NCBI RefSeq assembly: GCF_030687715.1
Contig: NZ_CP117445.1
Location: forward strand, 2,600,501-2,664,500
Length of the DNA stretch: 64,000 nt
Direction of reading: 5' to 3'
Origin: Pseudomonas sp. FP2196
GTDB lineage: Bacteria; Pseudomonadota; Gammaproteobacteria; Pseudomonadales; Pseudomonadaceae
Within the stretch, counting starts at the first letter, position 1; every line of letters begins with the position of its first letter. Both the position numbers and the translations under genes were made by a program. This document shows positions 51,539 to 59,758 of this stretch, piece after piece. Under the pieces are notes generated by a model. That model was not told the origin of the DNA. It ran no database searches and saw only the letters and a program-made list of their open reading frames with translations.

Positions 51539-51984
51539 TCGGATTTCTCGCGGCGTTGCGACAGGATAGGAGTGCGGCAACTGCTGTGGCTGTCGTGACA
51601 ACGACGGCTGCCGTCCGGGTGAGGCAGCCAGGCCAAGTGAGGACGCAGGTGGCAGAACAAGCGATAAGCAATGGCAAACAAAGGCCGGGTCAAACGCCAG
51701 CTCAGGGGGGCGACCCAGACGCCAAGCCCTGCGGCTCGCCAGCTCCATAGCGTGGCGTCGAGGCCTTTTACCCAGCGTCCATCGTCGAATCGTGCATGCA
51801 GTGAGGATTGCATTTGCTTAAGCGTGAACCCCAGTGCGGCTGGATCGAAGTCCTCATGGCTAAGGTCAATGAAGCACAGGCGTGTTTCGACGGCGTGTTG
51901 GCGTAACAGCTTGATCTCTCGCGCACAGAGCGGGCATTCACCGTCAAAGTAAAGCGTCAGCGGCCACGGCTCTAAGTTGTACAT
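51535..51984 (-). CDS. DCC-family (DUF393) thiol-disulfide oxidoreductase-like protein
   Basis: A 149-residue protein with the family signature [13 protein letters not shown] near residue 12, the DxxCxxC motif of DUF393. The middle has [15 protein letters not shown] and [23 protein letters not shown]. Biochemical role is not established. It overlaps folE by 4 nt. The region upstream of it has a CTTGTATAGGT motif like those ahead of the DUF3833 gene. Confidence 0.85.
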   Translation of the reverse strand: MYNLEPWPLTLYFDGECPLCAREIKLLRQHAVETRLCFIDLSHEDFDPAALGFTLKQMQSSLHARFDDGRWVKGLDATLWSWRAAGLGVWVAPLSWRLTRPLFAIAYRLFCHLRPHLAWLPHPDGSRRCHDSHSSCRTPILSQRREKSE

Positions 51985-51994
51985 TGCGGCATGC

Positions 51995-52005
51995 CTTGTA
52001 TAGGT
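51995..52005 (-). promoter_or_regulatory. Third CTTGTAYAGGT motif, upstream of the DCC-folE unit
   Basis: CTTGTATAGGT lies 11 bp upstream of the DCC-family ATG. It differs by one base from the two copies at 50912-50940. On the minus strand it also reads CCTATACAAGG, in which TATACA could be a -10 box. Confidence 0.45.
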
Positions 52006-52130
52006 TTTTTATAAAGATAGGCCGAAAAAATCGAGCTGACAATGGAGCGCGATTCTTTTTGTGAAGATAGGAAGTCGTTACATCAAGGCGCCCCACAGAA
52101 CCGGGAGCGGATTGGGCGGCGTAAAGCAGC

Positions 52131-52150
52131 GCTCCCGCGAGGGCGGGAGC
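52131..52150 (-). terminator. Hairpin downstream of nemA
   Basis: GCTCCCGC (52131-52138) and GCGGGAGC (52143-52150) form an 8-bp GC-rich stem with a four-base loop, 21 nt after the nemA stop. The U-run is poor, so termination is only likely. Otherwise 51985-52170 shows nothing coding. Confidence 0.4.
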
Positions 52151-52170
52151 ACTGTTTCGGGTTCTTTGCG

Positions 52171-53295
52171 TCAGGCGAGGTAGGCCGGGTAATCCACATA
52201 CCCTTCGGCATTGCCGCCATACACCGTGGCCGGGTTCAGCGCGTTCAACGGCCAGTCATTGGCGATCCGCGCGGGCAGGTCCGGGTTGGCCATGAACGGG
52301 CGGCCGAAGGCGACAAAGTCTGCCAGGCCAGAGTCGAGCAACTGCGCACCGGATTGCGCGTTGTAGCGTCCGGCGTAAATGATCGCGCCGCTGAAGGTGT
52401 CGCGCACCGCTTGGCGAAAAGACTGCGGCATCGCTGGCGCATTGTCCCAATCGGCTTCGGCGATGGACAGATAAGCAATGCCCACCTCTTCCAGCACTTT
52501 GATCGCGTCGATGTAAGTGGTGTGCGGATCTTCCTCGACCAGGCCCAGGTAAGTCCGCGCTTCATCGGTGGTGCTGAACAGCGGCGCGAAACGTACGCCG
52601 ACTTTCTCCTTGCCGATGCACTCGGCGACACCGGCTACCACTTCGCGCAGAAAACGCAGGCGGTTGTGCAACGAACCACCGTACTGATCAGTGCGCAGAT
52701 TGCTGTGGGCGGAGATGAACTGGTTGACCAGATAGCCGTTGGCGCAGTGCAGTTCGATGCCGTCGAATCCGGCCTCCATCGCGTTGCGCGCGGCCTGAAC
52801 ATAGAGCTGAACCAGTTCCTGCACTTCATCGGTGGTCAACGCGCGAGGAGCGGACGGCGATACCAACTCACCCGCGCCGGGCGCGGTTTCAATGAACACG
52901 CTGACCCGATCTGTGGCCACGGCGGATGCCGAAACCGGCGCCGCACCGTCAGGTTGCAGCGCGGTATGGGACACGCGGCCCACATGCCAGAGCTGGGCGA
53001 AGATCACGCCATCGACGGCATGCACGGCCTCGGTGACTTTGCGCCATCCGGCGATTTGCTCAGGTGTGTGAATGCCCGGTGTCCAGGCGTAACCCTGGCC
53101 GCGCGGTTCGATCTGTGTGCCTTCGGTGACGAGCAAACCGGCGCCGGCACGCTGCTGGTAATACTCGGCCATCAGCTCGTTGGCGATGTTGCCCGGTTGC
53201 GTGCTGCGCTGGCGGGTGAGAGGTGGCAGGACGATGCGGTTTTTCAGGGTGTGAACGCCCAGTTTGGTGGGCTTGAAGAAGCTGCTGTTGTTCAT
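52171..53295 (-). CDS. nemA: Old yellow enzyme family alkene reductase (NemA-like)
   Basis: A 374-residue FMN-dependent ene-reductase that reduces activated double bonds and electrophiles such as N-ethylmaleimide. Visible OYE marks are RIVLPPLTR, FAQLWHVGRVSH, the HCANGYLVNQF active-site segment (here HCAN, where HxxN pairs hold the substrate) and the FMN block VAFGRPFMANPDL. I start at the ATG at 53295 rather than at 53322. A NemR-like operator lies 41 bp upstream at 53336-53351, and a terminator separates it from the DJ-1 gene, so it has its own promoter. Confidence 0.92.
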   Translation of the reverse strand: MNNSSFFKPTKLGVHTLKNRIVLPPLTRQRSTQPGNIANELMAEYYQQRAGAGLLVTEGTQIEPRGQGYAWTPGIHTPEQIAGWRKVTEAVHAVDGVIFAQLWHVGRVSHTALQPDGAAPVSASAVATDRVSVFIETAPGAGELVSPSAPRALTTDEVQELVQLYVQAARNAMEAGFDGIELHCANGYLVNQFISAHSNLRTDQYGGSLHNRLRFLREVVAGVAECIGKEKVGVRFAPLFSTTDEARTYLGLVEEDPHTTYIDAIKVLEEVGIAYLSIAEADWDNAPAMPQSFRQAVRDTFSGAIIYAGRYNAQSGAQLLDSGLADFVAFGRPFMANPDLPARIANDWPLNALNPATVYGGNAEGYVDYPAYLA

Positions 53296-53335
53296 GGAGG
53301 TGACCTTGATAAATGTCTGCAATCCGGTCGTTTAT

Positions 53336-53351
53336 TAGACCAGTCGACTAG
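53336..53351. promoter_or_regulatory. NemR-like operator upstream of nemA
   Basis: TAGACCAGTCGACTAG differs by one base from the site at 54186-54201. It lies 41 bp before the nemA start, where a TetR-type repressor would block transcription. Confidence 0.7.
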
Positions 53352-53361
53352 TTTGTGGGCG

Positions 53362-53394
53362 AAAAAAAAACACCGTGCAACACGCACACGGTGT
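53362..53394 (-). terminator. Rho-independent terminator after the DJ-1 family gene
   Basis: ACACCGTG (53370-53377) and CACGGTGT (53387-53394) form an 8-bp stem with a nine-base loop. The A-run at 53362-53370 gives nine U residues on the minus-strand transcript, 18 nt after the stop. Confidence 0.9.
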
Positions 53395-53411
53395 CTGCAG
53401 TTGTAAAAGAC

Positions 53412-54089
53412 TCAGCCGAGCATTTTCAGCAGTTTCTCGGCAACAGCGGCGGAGCTGGCCGGATTCTGTCCGGTGACCAGTTGCCCGTCAGCCACCACAT
53501 ACACCTGCCAGTCGGCGACTTTGGAGTAGCGCCCACCGAGACGCTGAAACTCGTCTTCGATGAGGAACGGCACCACATCGGTCAAACCGACCGCTGCCTC
53601 TTCGGCGTTGGTGAAACCCGTCACTTCGCGGTTTTGAATCAGCGGTTTGCCGTCGGCATTCAGGACGTGACGCAGCACACCCGGCGCATGGCAGACAAAA
53701 CCGTGAGGCTTGTTGGCGCGGTCGAAGGCTTCGATCAACGCGATCGATTGCTTGTCTTCAGCCAGATCCCACAGCGGGCCGTGGCCACCTGGATAGAACA
53801 CGGCATCGAAATCATCCGCGCTGACATCAGCCAGACGCCCGGTGTTGGCCAGTACCTGTTGCGTCGCCGGGTCATTGCGAAAGCGTTCGGTCTCGGCTGT
53901 TTGCGCACCTGGCTCGTCGCTTTTCGGATCGAGCGGTGGCTGGCCGCCGGCTGGCGAAACCACGGTGATCTGTGCACCGGCATCCTTGAAGGCGTAGTAG
54001 GGCGCGGCGAATTCTTCGAGCCAGAAACCGGTTTTCTTGCCGGTGTTGCCGAGTTGATCGTGGGAAGTCAGAACCATCAGGATTTTCAT
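53412..54089 (-). CDS. DJ-1/PfpI family protein (Hsp31-like, possible glyoxalase III)
   Basis: A 225-residue type-1 glutamine amidotransferase-like protein. The nucleophile Cys and adjacent His are in FVCHAPGVL; Glu in WLEEFAAPYYAF completes the likely triad, and YPGGHGPLWDL is the conserved loop. Hsp31-like members degrade methylglyoxal without glutathione. It is divergent from nemR and shares an operator-bearing intergenic region with it, consistent with a response to reactive electrophiles. The enzymatic activity is inferred. Confidence 0.88.
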   Translation of the reverse strand: MKILMVLTSHDQLGNTGKKTGFWLEEFAAPYYAFKDAGAQITVVSPAGGQPPLDPKSDEPGAQTAETERFRNDPATQQVLANTGRLADVSADDFDAVFYPGGHGPLWDLAEDKQSIALIEAFDRANKPHGFVCHAPGVLRHVLNADGKPLIQNREVTGFTNAEEAAVGLTDVVPFLIEDEFQRLGGRYSKVADWQVYVVADGQLVTGQNPASSAAVAEKLLKMLG

Positions 54090-54185
54090 AAAGCACCTTT
54101 ACGTTGATCAGGTGTTATCGAAGCGCGACGGATTCGCACAGTGGACACCCGGTGATGTTTGTCGGGACACAGCATAGATTCCAAT

Positions 54186-54276
54186 TAGACCAGTCGTCTA
54201 GTAATTTTTTTGCTTGTGGGTTTTTAGACCTCGGGTGTGGCAAACTCGCATTTCTTCGAAATATACGACTGGTCTA
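54186..54276. promoter_or_regulatory. Two NemR-like operators between the DJ-1 gene and nemR
   Basis: TAGACCAGTCGTCTAG at 54186-54201 contains inverted arms TAGAC and GTCTA. ACGACTGGTCTA at 54265-54276 is the inverse of the same sequence, 22 bp before the nemR start. Their placement suits repression of both divergent genes. Confidence 0.72.
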
Positions 54277-54297
54277 TTGTTTGGTATTCAGCGCCCC

Positions 54298-54882
54298 ATG
54301 AAAGCGACCTACGACGATACTCGCCAACACTTGCTCGACACGGGTCACCGGATGATGGCCGAGAAGGGCTTCACCAGTGTCGGCCTGAACGAGATCCTGC
54401 AAACCGCCGGTGTGCCCAAAGGCTCGTTCTATCACTACTTCAAATCCAAGGAGCTCTACGGACAGGCTTTGCTTGAGGATTACTTTGTCTGTTACCTCGC
54501 CGACATGGAGCAGCGCCTGACTCTGCCAGGGCTGAACGCCTATGAGCGGCTGATGGATTACTGGCAGGGCTGGCAGAACCGCTGCACCCTCGAAGGGCAT
54601 GGCGACGAGTGTCTGGTGGTCAAGCTGAGTGCCGAAGTGGCCGACTTGTCCGAATCCATGCGCCTCACGTTGCGAGATGGTGCCGAACGAGTGGTGGCTC
54701 GCATTACCCAATGCATCGAGCAAGGCCAGGCTGAAAAAAGCCTGCCTGCGGGAGACGCCCGGCACTTGGCGGAAACCCTTTATCAGCTGTGGCTGGGTGC
54801 CAGCCTGTTGAACAAATTGCAACGCACGGGGCAATCCCTGAACACGTCGATGGCGACTACAAAGCGATTGTTGGCCGTTTGA
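54298..54882 (+). CDS. nemR: NemR-like TetR-family repressor
   Basis: A 194-residue TetR regulator. The N-terminal HTH is in GFTSVGLNEILQTAGVPKGSFYHYFKSKE. The block GDECLVVKLSAEVADLSE contains the cysteine that corresponds to the redox-sensing Cys of NemR, and another Cys lies in NRCTLEGHG. I start at the ATG at 54298; a longer frame from 54214 would cross an operator. Operator-like sites occur before nemR, the DJ-1 gene and nemA, defining a small regulon for electrophile or hypochlorite stress. Confidence 0.88.
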   Translation: MKATYDDTRQHLLDTGHRMMAEKGFTSVGLNEILQTAGVPKGSFYHYFKSKELYGQALLEDYFVCYLADMEQRLTLPGLNAYERLMDYWQGWQNRCTLEGHGDECLVVKLSAEVADLSESMRLTLRDGAERVVARITQCIEQGQAEKSLPAGDARHLAETLYQLWLGASLLNKLQRTGQSLNTSMATTKRLLAV

Positions 54883-55032
54883 AACAGGCTATTTGACGCC
54901 ATTTGATGGCCGTGGAGGTAGACGCATAAGCGAATGGGAATAAGTTTCAATTGCGGAGTTGCTGGTATACCATGCGCGGCGTTTCACTGGCAGCTTTGCC
55001 TTTTGTTCTGGCCTATTCGTAAGGTTTTCCTC

Positions 55033-57159
55033 ATGCGTCGAACTCTGCTTTCCATTTGTGTGCTGCAGGCGTTGTCCCCTTCTTCATGGGCCGAGCAAGA
55101 AGGTTCGGGCGCCTCAGCGCTTGAGCTGGACGCAACCGACATAGTGGGTAAGGCGGATTACGAACGGGCGGACGGCCCGGTACAGGGTTATCGCGCGACG
55201 CGTTCTGCCAGTGCCACCCGCACCGACACATCGATTCATGAAATACCGCAATCGATCAGCGTTGTATCGAAGGATGCCGTCGAGGACATCGGCGCAACGC
55301 GTCTACAGGATGCGCTGGACTACGCCGGCGGCGTAGGGCGGGCGAACAATTTTGGTGGGCAGGGCCTGACCACGTTTACGGTGCGCGGTTTTACCACCGG
55401 AGAGTTCTATCGCAATGGTTTTCCGATCAATCGTGGCTACCCGAACATGCCGGATGCCAACACCATCGAGCGTCTGGAGGTTCTTCGCGGGCCGGCGACC
55501 ATGTTGTATGGCCGGGGCGATCCTGGCGGTACGTTCAATGTCGTTTCCAAGCAGCCGCTAGCCGAGCCCACGGTGACATTGGGTAGCCAGTTGAACGATC
55601 AAGGCATGCAACGCGGCACGCTGGACGCTTCCGGCCCGCTGGATGAAGAGGGGCGTCTGGCCTATCGACTGAACGTGGTGGGCGAAGGGGGCGATACGTT
55701 TCGTGATCACGTTGAAACCGAACGCTATGGTGTGACGCCGGTTCTGACCTGGCAGGCAACCGATGCGACGCGGGTGATTTTCGAAGGCGATTTCATGCGC
55801 AACAATCATCCTCTGGATCGTGGTGTCACGCGCTACGCCAAACAGATCGGCACCGCATCGCGGGACACGTTCTTTGGAGAGAAAGACGCCGGCAAGTTGC
55901 ACAACGACAACAACATGGCGCAACTGCGTTTCGAACACATCCTGAATGACGACTGGACGCTGGGCGGTGGCTTCCAGTGGCTTGATGGCACGCTGGAGGG
56001 CAATGCGATTGAGGCCAACGGAATTGCAGATGATGGTCGAACCCTTGGACGCAACTTCAACTACCGCAAGCTGGAGTGGACAGACAAGGACACCCAGCTC
56101 AATCTGACCGGCCATTTCACCACCGGCGGCTTGCAGCACACTTTGCTGACCGGCATCGAATATGAAGACTACGACTACAAATCGATCATTCAACGCTCCA
56201 GTGGTGGTGTCGGTGCGTACCCGATCGACATCTTCAATCCGGTGTACGGCCAGCCTCGTCCGGCGCTGACCCGGACACCGACCCACGACAAAGAAAATCT
56301 CAAGACCTACGCTGCCTTCTTGCAGGACCAGGTAGCTGTGACCGAACGCCTCAAAGTGCTGGCCGGTGCGCGTTTCGAACGCTTCGAACACGACTACGAA
56401 ACTTACGTCCCTGGCGGTAAAAACTGGCAGGCCAGTGATAACGCGGTGACCCCGCGAATCGGCGTGACTTATGACCTGACCGATACCCTTGCGATCTACG
56501 CAGACACCGCGCGCTCGTTCAAACCCAACACCGGCGCAAGTCGACAGGGCGGTGGCTTTGAGCCGGAGAAAGGCAAGTCCTATGAGATGGGGCTGAAGTG
56601 GGAGGCACTGGATCAGCAGTTGAGCGTCGATGCGGCGATCTACCAGATCGAGAAGCGCAATGTACTGACCACCGATCCTGTGGACTCGACGTTCAGTGTG
56701 GCAGCGGGGGAAGTGCGCAGCCGTGGGCTTGATTTGAACGTCGCCGGCAACCTGAGCCCCGAGTGGCGGGTGATCGGTGGCTATGCCTACGTTGATGCGC
56801 AGGTGACCAAGGACAACGTGATTCGCTCCGGCACACGACTGGTGAATATCCCGAAAAACAGCTTCAGCCTGCTCAACGTTTATGAGTTCCAGGACGGCGC
56901 TTTCAAAGGGCTGGGTCTGGGGACAGGGCTCAAGTACGTCGATGAGCGCGCCGGACAAACCGCCAACACCGCTTTCTCGATGGACAGCTACACCGTCGTC
57001 GACTTGCTCAGCTACTACAAGGTCAATGACAAGGTGCGCCTCAATCTCGACGTGAAGAACCTCTTTGACCGTGATTACGAGGATGGGGCGTTCGGCAACA
57101 TCTACGCCTACCCGGGGGCGCCACGAACGGTGCAAGTCGGGATTGCCTATACCTTATAG
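55033..57159 (+). CDS. TonB-dependent siderophore receptor
   Basis: A 708-residue outer membrane receptor. It has a signal peptide (about 1-20, SSWA), a plug domain (IPQSISVVSKDAVEDIGATRLQDALDYAGGV, VLRGPATMLYGRGDPGGTFNVVSK) and a 22-strand barrel ending YPGAPRTVQVGIAYTL with the terminal aromatic pattern. It resembles ferric-hydroxamate/siderophore receptors (FhuA/FoxA class). I start at the ATG at 55033 with AAGG eight bases upstream; the frame to 54934 is unsupported. No sigma/anti-sigma pair is adjacent and no N-terminal signalling domain is present. The ligand cannot be told. Confidence 0.91.
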   Translation: MRRTLLSICVLQALSPSSWAEQEGSGASALELDATDIVGKADYERADGPVQGYRATRSASATRTDTSIHEIPQSISVVSKDAVEDIGATRLQDALDYAGGVGRANNFGGQGLTTFTVRGFTTGEFYRNGFPINRGYPNMPDANTIERLEVLRGPATMLYGRGDPGGTFNVVSKQPLAEPTVTLGSQLNDQGMQRGTLDASGPLDEEGRLAYRLNVVGEGGDTFRDHVETERYGVTPVLTWQATDATRVIFEGDFMRNNHPLDRGVTRYAKQIGTASRDTFFGEKDAGKLHNDNNMAQLRFEHILNDDWTLGGGFQWLDGTLEGNAIEANGIADDGRTLGRNFNYRKLEWTDKDTQLNLTGHFTTGGLQHTLLTGIEYEDYDYKSIIQRSSGGVGAYPIDIFNPVYGQPRPALTRTPTHDKENLKTYAAFLQDQVAVTERLKVLAGARFERFEHDYETYVPGGKNWQASDNAVTPRIGVTYDLTDTLAIYADTARSFKPNTGASRQGGGFEPEKGKSYEMGLKWEALDQQLSVDAAIYQIEKRNVLTTDPVDSTFSVAAGEVRSRGLDLNVAGNLSPEWRVIGGYAYVDAQVTKDNVIRSGTRLVNIPKNSFSLLNVYEFQDGAFKGLGLGTGLKYVDERAGQTANTAFSMDSYTVVDLLSYYKVNDKVRLNLDVKNLFDRDYEDGAFGNIYAYPGAPRTVQVGIAYTL

Positions 57160-57172
57160 GTAAGCTTTAGTG

Positions 57173-57196
57173 GTGGTGGGGGCAGTCCCCCGCCAC
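57173..57196 (+). terminator. Terminator-like hairpin after the siderophore receptor gene
   Basis: GTGGTGGGGG (57173-57182) and CCCCCGCCAC (57187-57196) pair over ten bases with one G-T pair and a four-base loop, 13 nt after the stop. No U-run follows. A second inverted repeat (57208-57215 with 57232-57239) lies just beyond. Confidence 0.55.
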
Positions 57197-57301
57197 ATTG
57201 CTGCCTCGCCGGTAACGCACTTTGGCGGTATTTACCGGCAAGGCTGTCCACCAGACAACATCCGATCGGCCCCACGGGCGTATGGCTCCATCGGCCAACC
57301 G

Positions 57302-58228
57302 TCACTGAAGTTGCGCCTGTTCGTCCCGACGTTGCAGAAGAAAATCGACGAAGACGCGTACGTGTTGCGGCACATAGCGACCGTGCGGGTAGAGCAGGGT
57401 GTAGGGCCTGGAGCGACCGCCAAATGGCTGAAGCACCTCGACGAGACGGCCGTCGGCCAATTCCTGTTCGACAATGAATTTGTAAGTCTGGAAAAGCCCC
57501 GCACCGTGTTTGGCCAGCGTGACGCCGCCGAGCACATCGTCAGAGCAGGAGTAGCCTCCGTCGGAGAACACCTCGCGATCCTTTCCTTCCTCCTGAAACA
57601 GCCAAGAAATTTTCCGCCCGCTGCTGGGCAACTCGAACTGGATGCACTCGTGCTGATCGAGGTCTTCCAGAGTGTGCGGCGTGCCGGCCTTGTGCAGATA
57701 GTCGGGCGAGGCGACCACCACCAGTTTCGCGTCTTCAAGCAGGCGCGCAATCATGCTGGAGTCCGGTTGTGCCCGCACGCGGATCGCCAGATCGTAGCCT
57801 TCGGCGACGAAGTCGATATTGCGATTACCCAGGTGAATGTCCACGGTAATTTCGGGGTATAGCGCTCGAAATTTTGGCAGCAGCGGCAGAATGCGGTGAT
57901 GCCCGTAAGTGGTCGGAAGACTGATGCGCAAGCGTCCAGAAGGTGTGGTCTGTGCGCCCATGACTTCTTGCTGGGCTTCAACCAATTGCGTCAGTGCCTG
58001 ACTGCATTGCTCGAAAAACTTTCTTCCCGCCTCGGTCAACCGAATGCTGCGCGTCGTTCTGGTAAACAGGCGCGAACCCAGCCTCTGCTCCATGCGCAGA
58101 ATCGACCGGCTCACCGCTGCCGGTGTTACCCCGGCCAGTTGGGCGGCAGCCGTGAAGCTACCGGCCTCGGCGGCGAGGCAAAAGAGCTCGATACTGCCCA
58201 ACTGCAAGTCATCAAAGTGGCGCTTCAT
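57302..58228 (-). CDS. LysR-family transcriptional regulator
   Basis: A 308-residue LysR protein: winged HTH at residues about 10-68 (SFTAAAQLAGVTPAAVSRSILRMEQRLGSRLFTRT) and a substrate-binding domain starting near GRLRISLPTTYGHHRILP. It lies downstream, on the same strand, of the dehydrogenase/DsbA/tautomerase genes but is separated from them by a strong bidirectional terminator. Targets cannot be told; the neighbouring short-chain dehydrogenase operon is a reasonable guess. Confidence 0.9.
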   Translation of the reverse strand: MKRHFDDLQLGSIELFCLAAEAGSFTAAAQLAGVTPAAVSRSILRMEQRLGSRLFTRTTRSIRLTEAGRKFFEQCSQALTQLVEAQQEVMGAQTTPSGRLRISLPTTYGHHRILPLLPKFRALYPEITVDIHLGNRNIDFVAEGYDLAIRVRAQPDSSMIARLLEDAKLVVVASPDYLHKAGTPHTLEDLDQHECIQFELPSSGRKISWLFQEEGKDREVFSDGGYSCSDDVLGGVTLAKHGAGLFQTYKFIVEQELADGRLVEVLQPFGGRSRPYTLLYPHGRYVPQHVRVFVDFLLQRRDEQAQLQ

Positions 58229-58285
58229 AATCGATTACACCGAGAATCAACGGACATTTCATTCGGGTGTGTACCACAGGAAAAG

Positions 58286-58316
58286 GCACCGCCGGTATAG
58301 GCCGGCGGTGCTTTTT
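58286..58316. terminator. Bidirectional rho-independent terminator
   Basis: GCACCGCCGG (58286-58295) pairs perfectly with CCGGCGGTGC (58302-58311). A five-T run follows on the plus strand and AAAA precedes it, so it can stop transcription in either direction. It ends the minus-strand dehydrogenase operon. Confidence 0.9.
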
Positions 58317-58340
58317 CATGTCGTAAACAAAACGTCTGGA

Positions 58341-59051
58341 TCAATGACCTGCACTCTGGCCCCCGTCGACGTGAAGGATTTCGCCGGTCACGAAGTTCGC
58401 GGTGTCCAGATAAAGGATCGCTTGAACGATGTCATCAATCTCGCCCATGTGGCCAACCGGGTGCAGGTTGCCCAGCGCTTCGTGAGTCTCAACACCATGC
58501 ATCGGGGTCTTGATGATGCCGGGCGATACGGCGTTTACCCGAATTCCGCGCTTGGCATACTCGATGGCCAGCGATTTGGTCGCAGCGTTGATGCCACCCT
58601 TGGTCAGCGAGGCCAGAACCGACGGTACGCCATCAATCGCATGATCGACCAGACTGGTGGTGACGCTGACGATGTGTCCGCTGTTGTGCTTCTCCATCTC
58701 GGCAATGGCCAGTTGGGAGATGTGGAAGAAGCCGCTCATGTTGGTGGCCACGACCTGAGCGTAATCAGCTTTGCTGTACTCGGTGAACGGCTTCGCCACG
58801 AAGATGCCAGCATTGTTGACCAGCGTATCGATACGACCGAAGCGTGCGACGCCTTCGCGGATAACACGCTCGGCGGTTTCAGGGTCAGCGATGTCGCCAG
58901 CAACGGTCAGAATATCCGGGTCTGTCGACGGTGTGATGGAGCGTGAAGTGGCGACCACCTGATAGCCGCGATCACGAAAACCCTTTACCAGACCTGCGCC
59001 AATGCCTTGGGATGCGCCAGTAATCACTACAACTTTATTGGACGTGCTCAT
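58341..59051 (-). CDS. Short-chain dehydrogenase/reductase lacking the catalytic tyrosine
   Basis: A 236-residue SDR protein with the coenzyme motif TGASQGIG (11-18), NNAG at 79-82 and the C-terminal VDGGQSAGH. The usual YxxxK motif reads ALA147-SLTK151: Lys151 is present but the Tyr position is Ala. Ser133 (TTS) is retained at about the normal spacing. Such proteins may be catalytically altered or use another residue. It is the last gene of a minus-strand group with a DsbA-like and a tautomerase gene. Confidence 0.87.
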   Translation of the reverse strand: MSTSNKVVVITGASQGIGAGLVKGFRDRGYQVVATSRSITPSTDPDILTVAGDIADPETAERVIREGVARFGRIDTLVNNAGIFVAKPFTEYSKADYAQVVATNMSGFFHISQLAIAEMEKHNSGHIVSVTTSLVDHAIDGVPSVLASLTKGGINAATKSLAIEYAKRGIRVNAVSPGIIKTPMHGVETHEALGNLHPVGHMGEIDDIVQAILYLDTANFVTGEILHVDGGQSAGH

Positions 59052-59101
59052 GATGAATCCTCATTGAATCGAAGTTAATTGAGTAAACAAATTTTCAACT
59101 G

Positions 59102-59758
59102 TCAGACGTGAGCGGCGACCTGCGCTGCCTGACGTAGCGCTTGCTCGTATTCGGCGACCGATTGCGATCCGGACATGAGTTGCCGATCATTCAGAACCAT
59201 CGCCGGAACCGAGTTGATGCCGCGCTGCTGGTAAAACGCTTCAAGTTCGCGCACTTCGCGACTGAACTCATCGGATGCCAGCACGGCTTGCGCACGTTCG
59301 GTATCAAGGCCAACTTCGCCAGCCAGCGTCACCAGCGTTTCACGGTCATTCGAATTCTTTCCGTCCGTGAAGTAAGCCCGTAACAGCACTTTCTTCAGTT
59401 CGCGTTGGAGCCCGTGTGTCGATGCCCAAAGCAACAAGCGATGGGCATCGAACGTGTTGTAAAAATGACTGCGTTTTTCCAGGTCAAAGCGAAAACCGAT
59501 TTGCGCGCCGCGTTCAATGATCATTGCGTTGCGTTCGGCCACTTGCTGAGCCGTGCGGCCGTACTTGCGGATCATGTGGGCGATGGCGTTTTCACCTTCC
59601 GCCGGCATGTCCGGATTCAGCTCGAACGGTTTGTAAGTGAGTTCAACCTCGACCTCACCCGCCAGGTTCGCGATCGCTTGTTCAAGTGCAGTAGCACCCA
59701 GTGCACACCAAGGGCAGACGACATCCGAGACAAAGTCGATTTTTACGGTGCGGCTCAT
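59102..59758 (-). CDS. DsbA-family (FrnE-like) dithiol oxidoreductase
   Basis: A 218-residue cytoplasmic DsbA-fold protein without signal peptide. The CPWC motif is at 15-18 (SDVVCPWCALGA), and the cis-Pro loop reads GINSVPAMVLNDR. FrnE-like members act in thiol exchange or as 2-hydroxychromene-2-carboxylate isomerase relatives; the true substrate is unknown. It overlaps the tautomerase stop by 4 nt (ATGA), so these two are coupled; the SDR gene follows after 50 nt. Confidence 0.88.
   Translation of the reverse strand: MSRTVKIDFVSDVVCPWCALGATALEQAIANLAGEVEVELTYKPFELNPDMPAEGENAIAHMIRKYGRTAQQVAERNAMIIERGAQIGFRFDLEKRSHFYNTFDAHRLLLWASTHGLQRELKKVLLRAYFTDGKNSNDRETLVTLAGEVGLDTERAQAVLASDEFSREVRELEAFYQQRGINSVPAMVLNDRQLMSGSQSVAEYEQALRQAAQVAAHV

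Noticed and set aside
52042..53406. Plus-strand reading frame of about 454 codons across nemA
   Set aside because: The minus strand encodes a clear old yellow enzyme; the plus frame crosses its terminator and operator.
54883..55032. Fur box before the siderophore receptor gene
   Set aside because: Only weak AT-rich similarity around 54935-54955; not enough matches to the 19-bp consensus to support a call.
55558..57135. Minus-strand reading frame of about 525 codons inside the siderophore receptor gene
   Set aside because: The plus-strand frame is a textbook TonB receptor; the reverse frame has no recognisable family.
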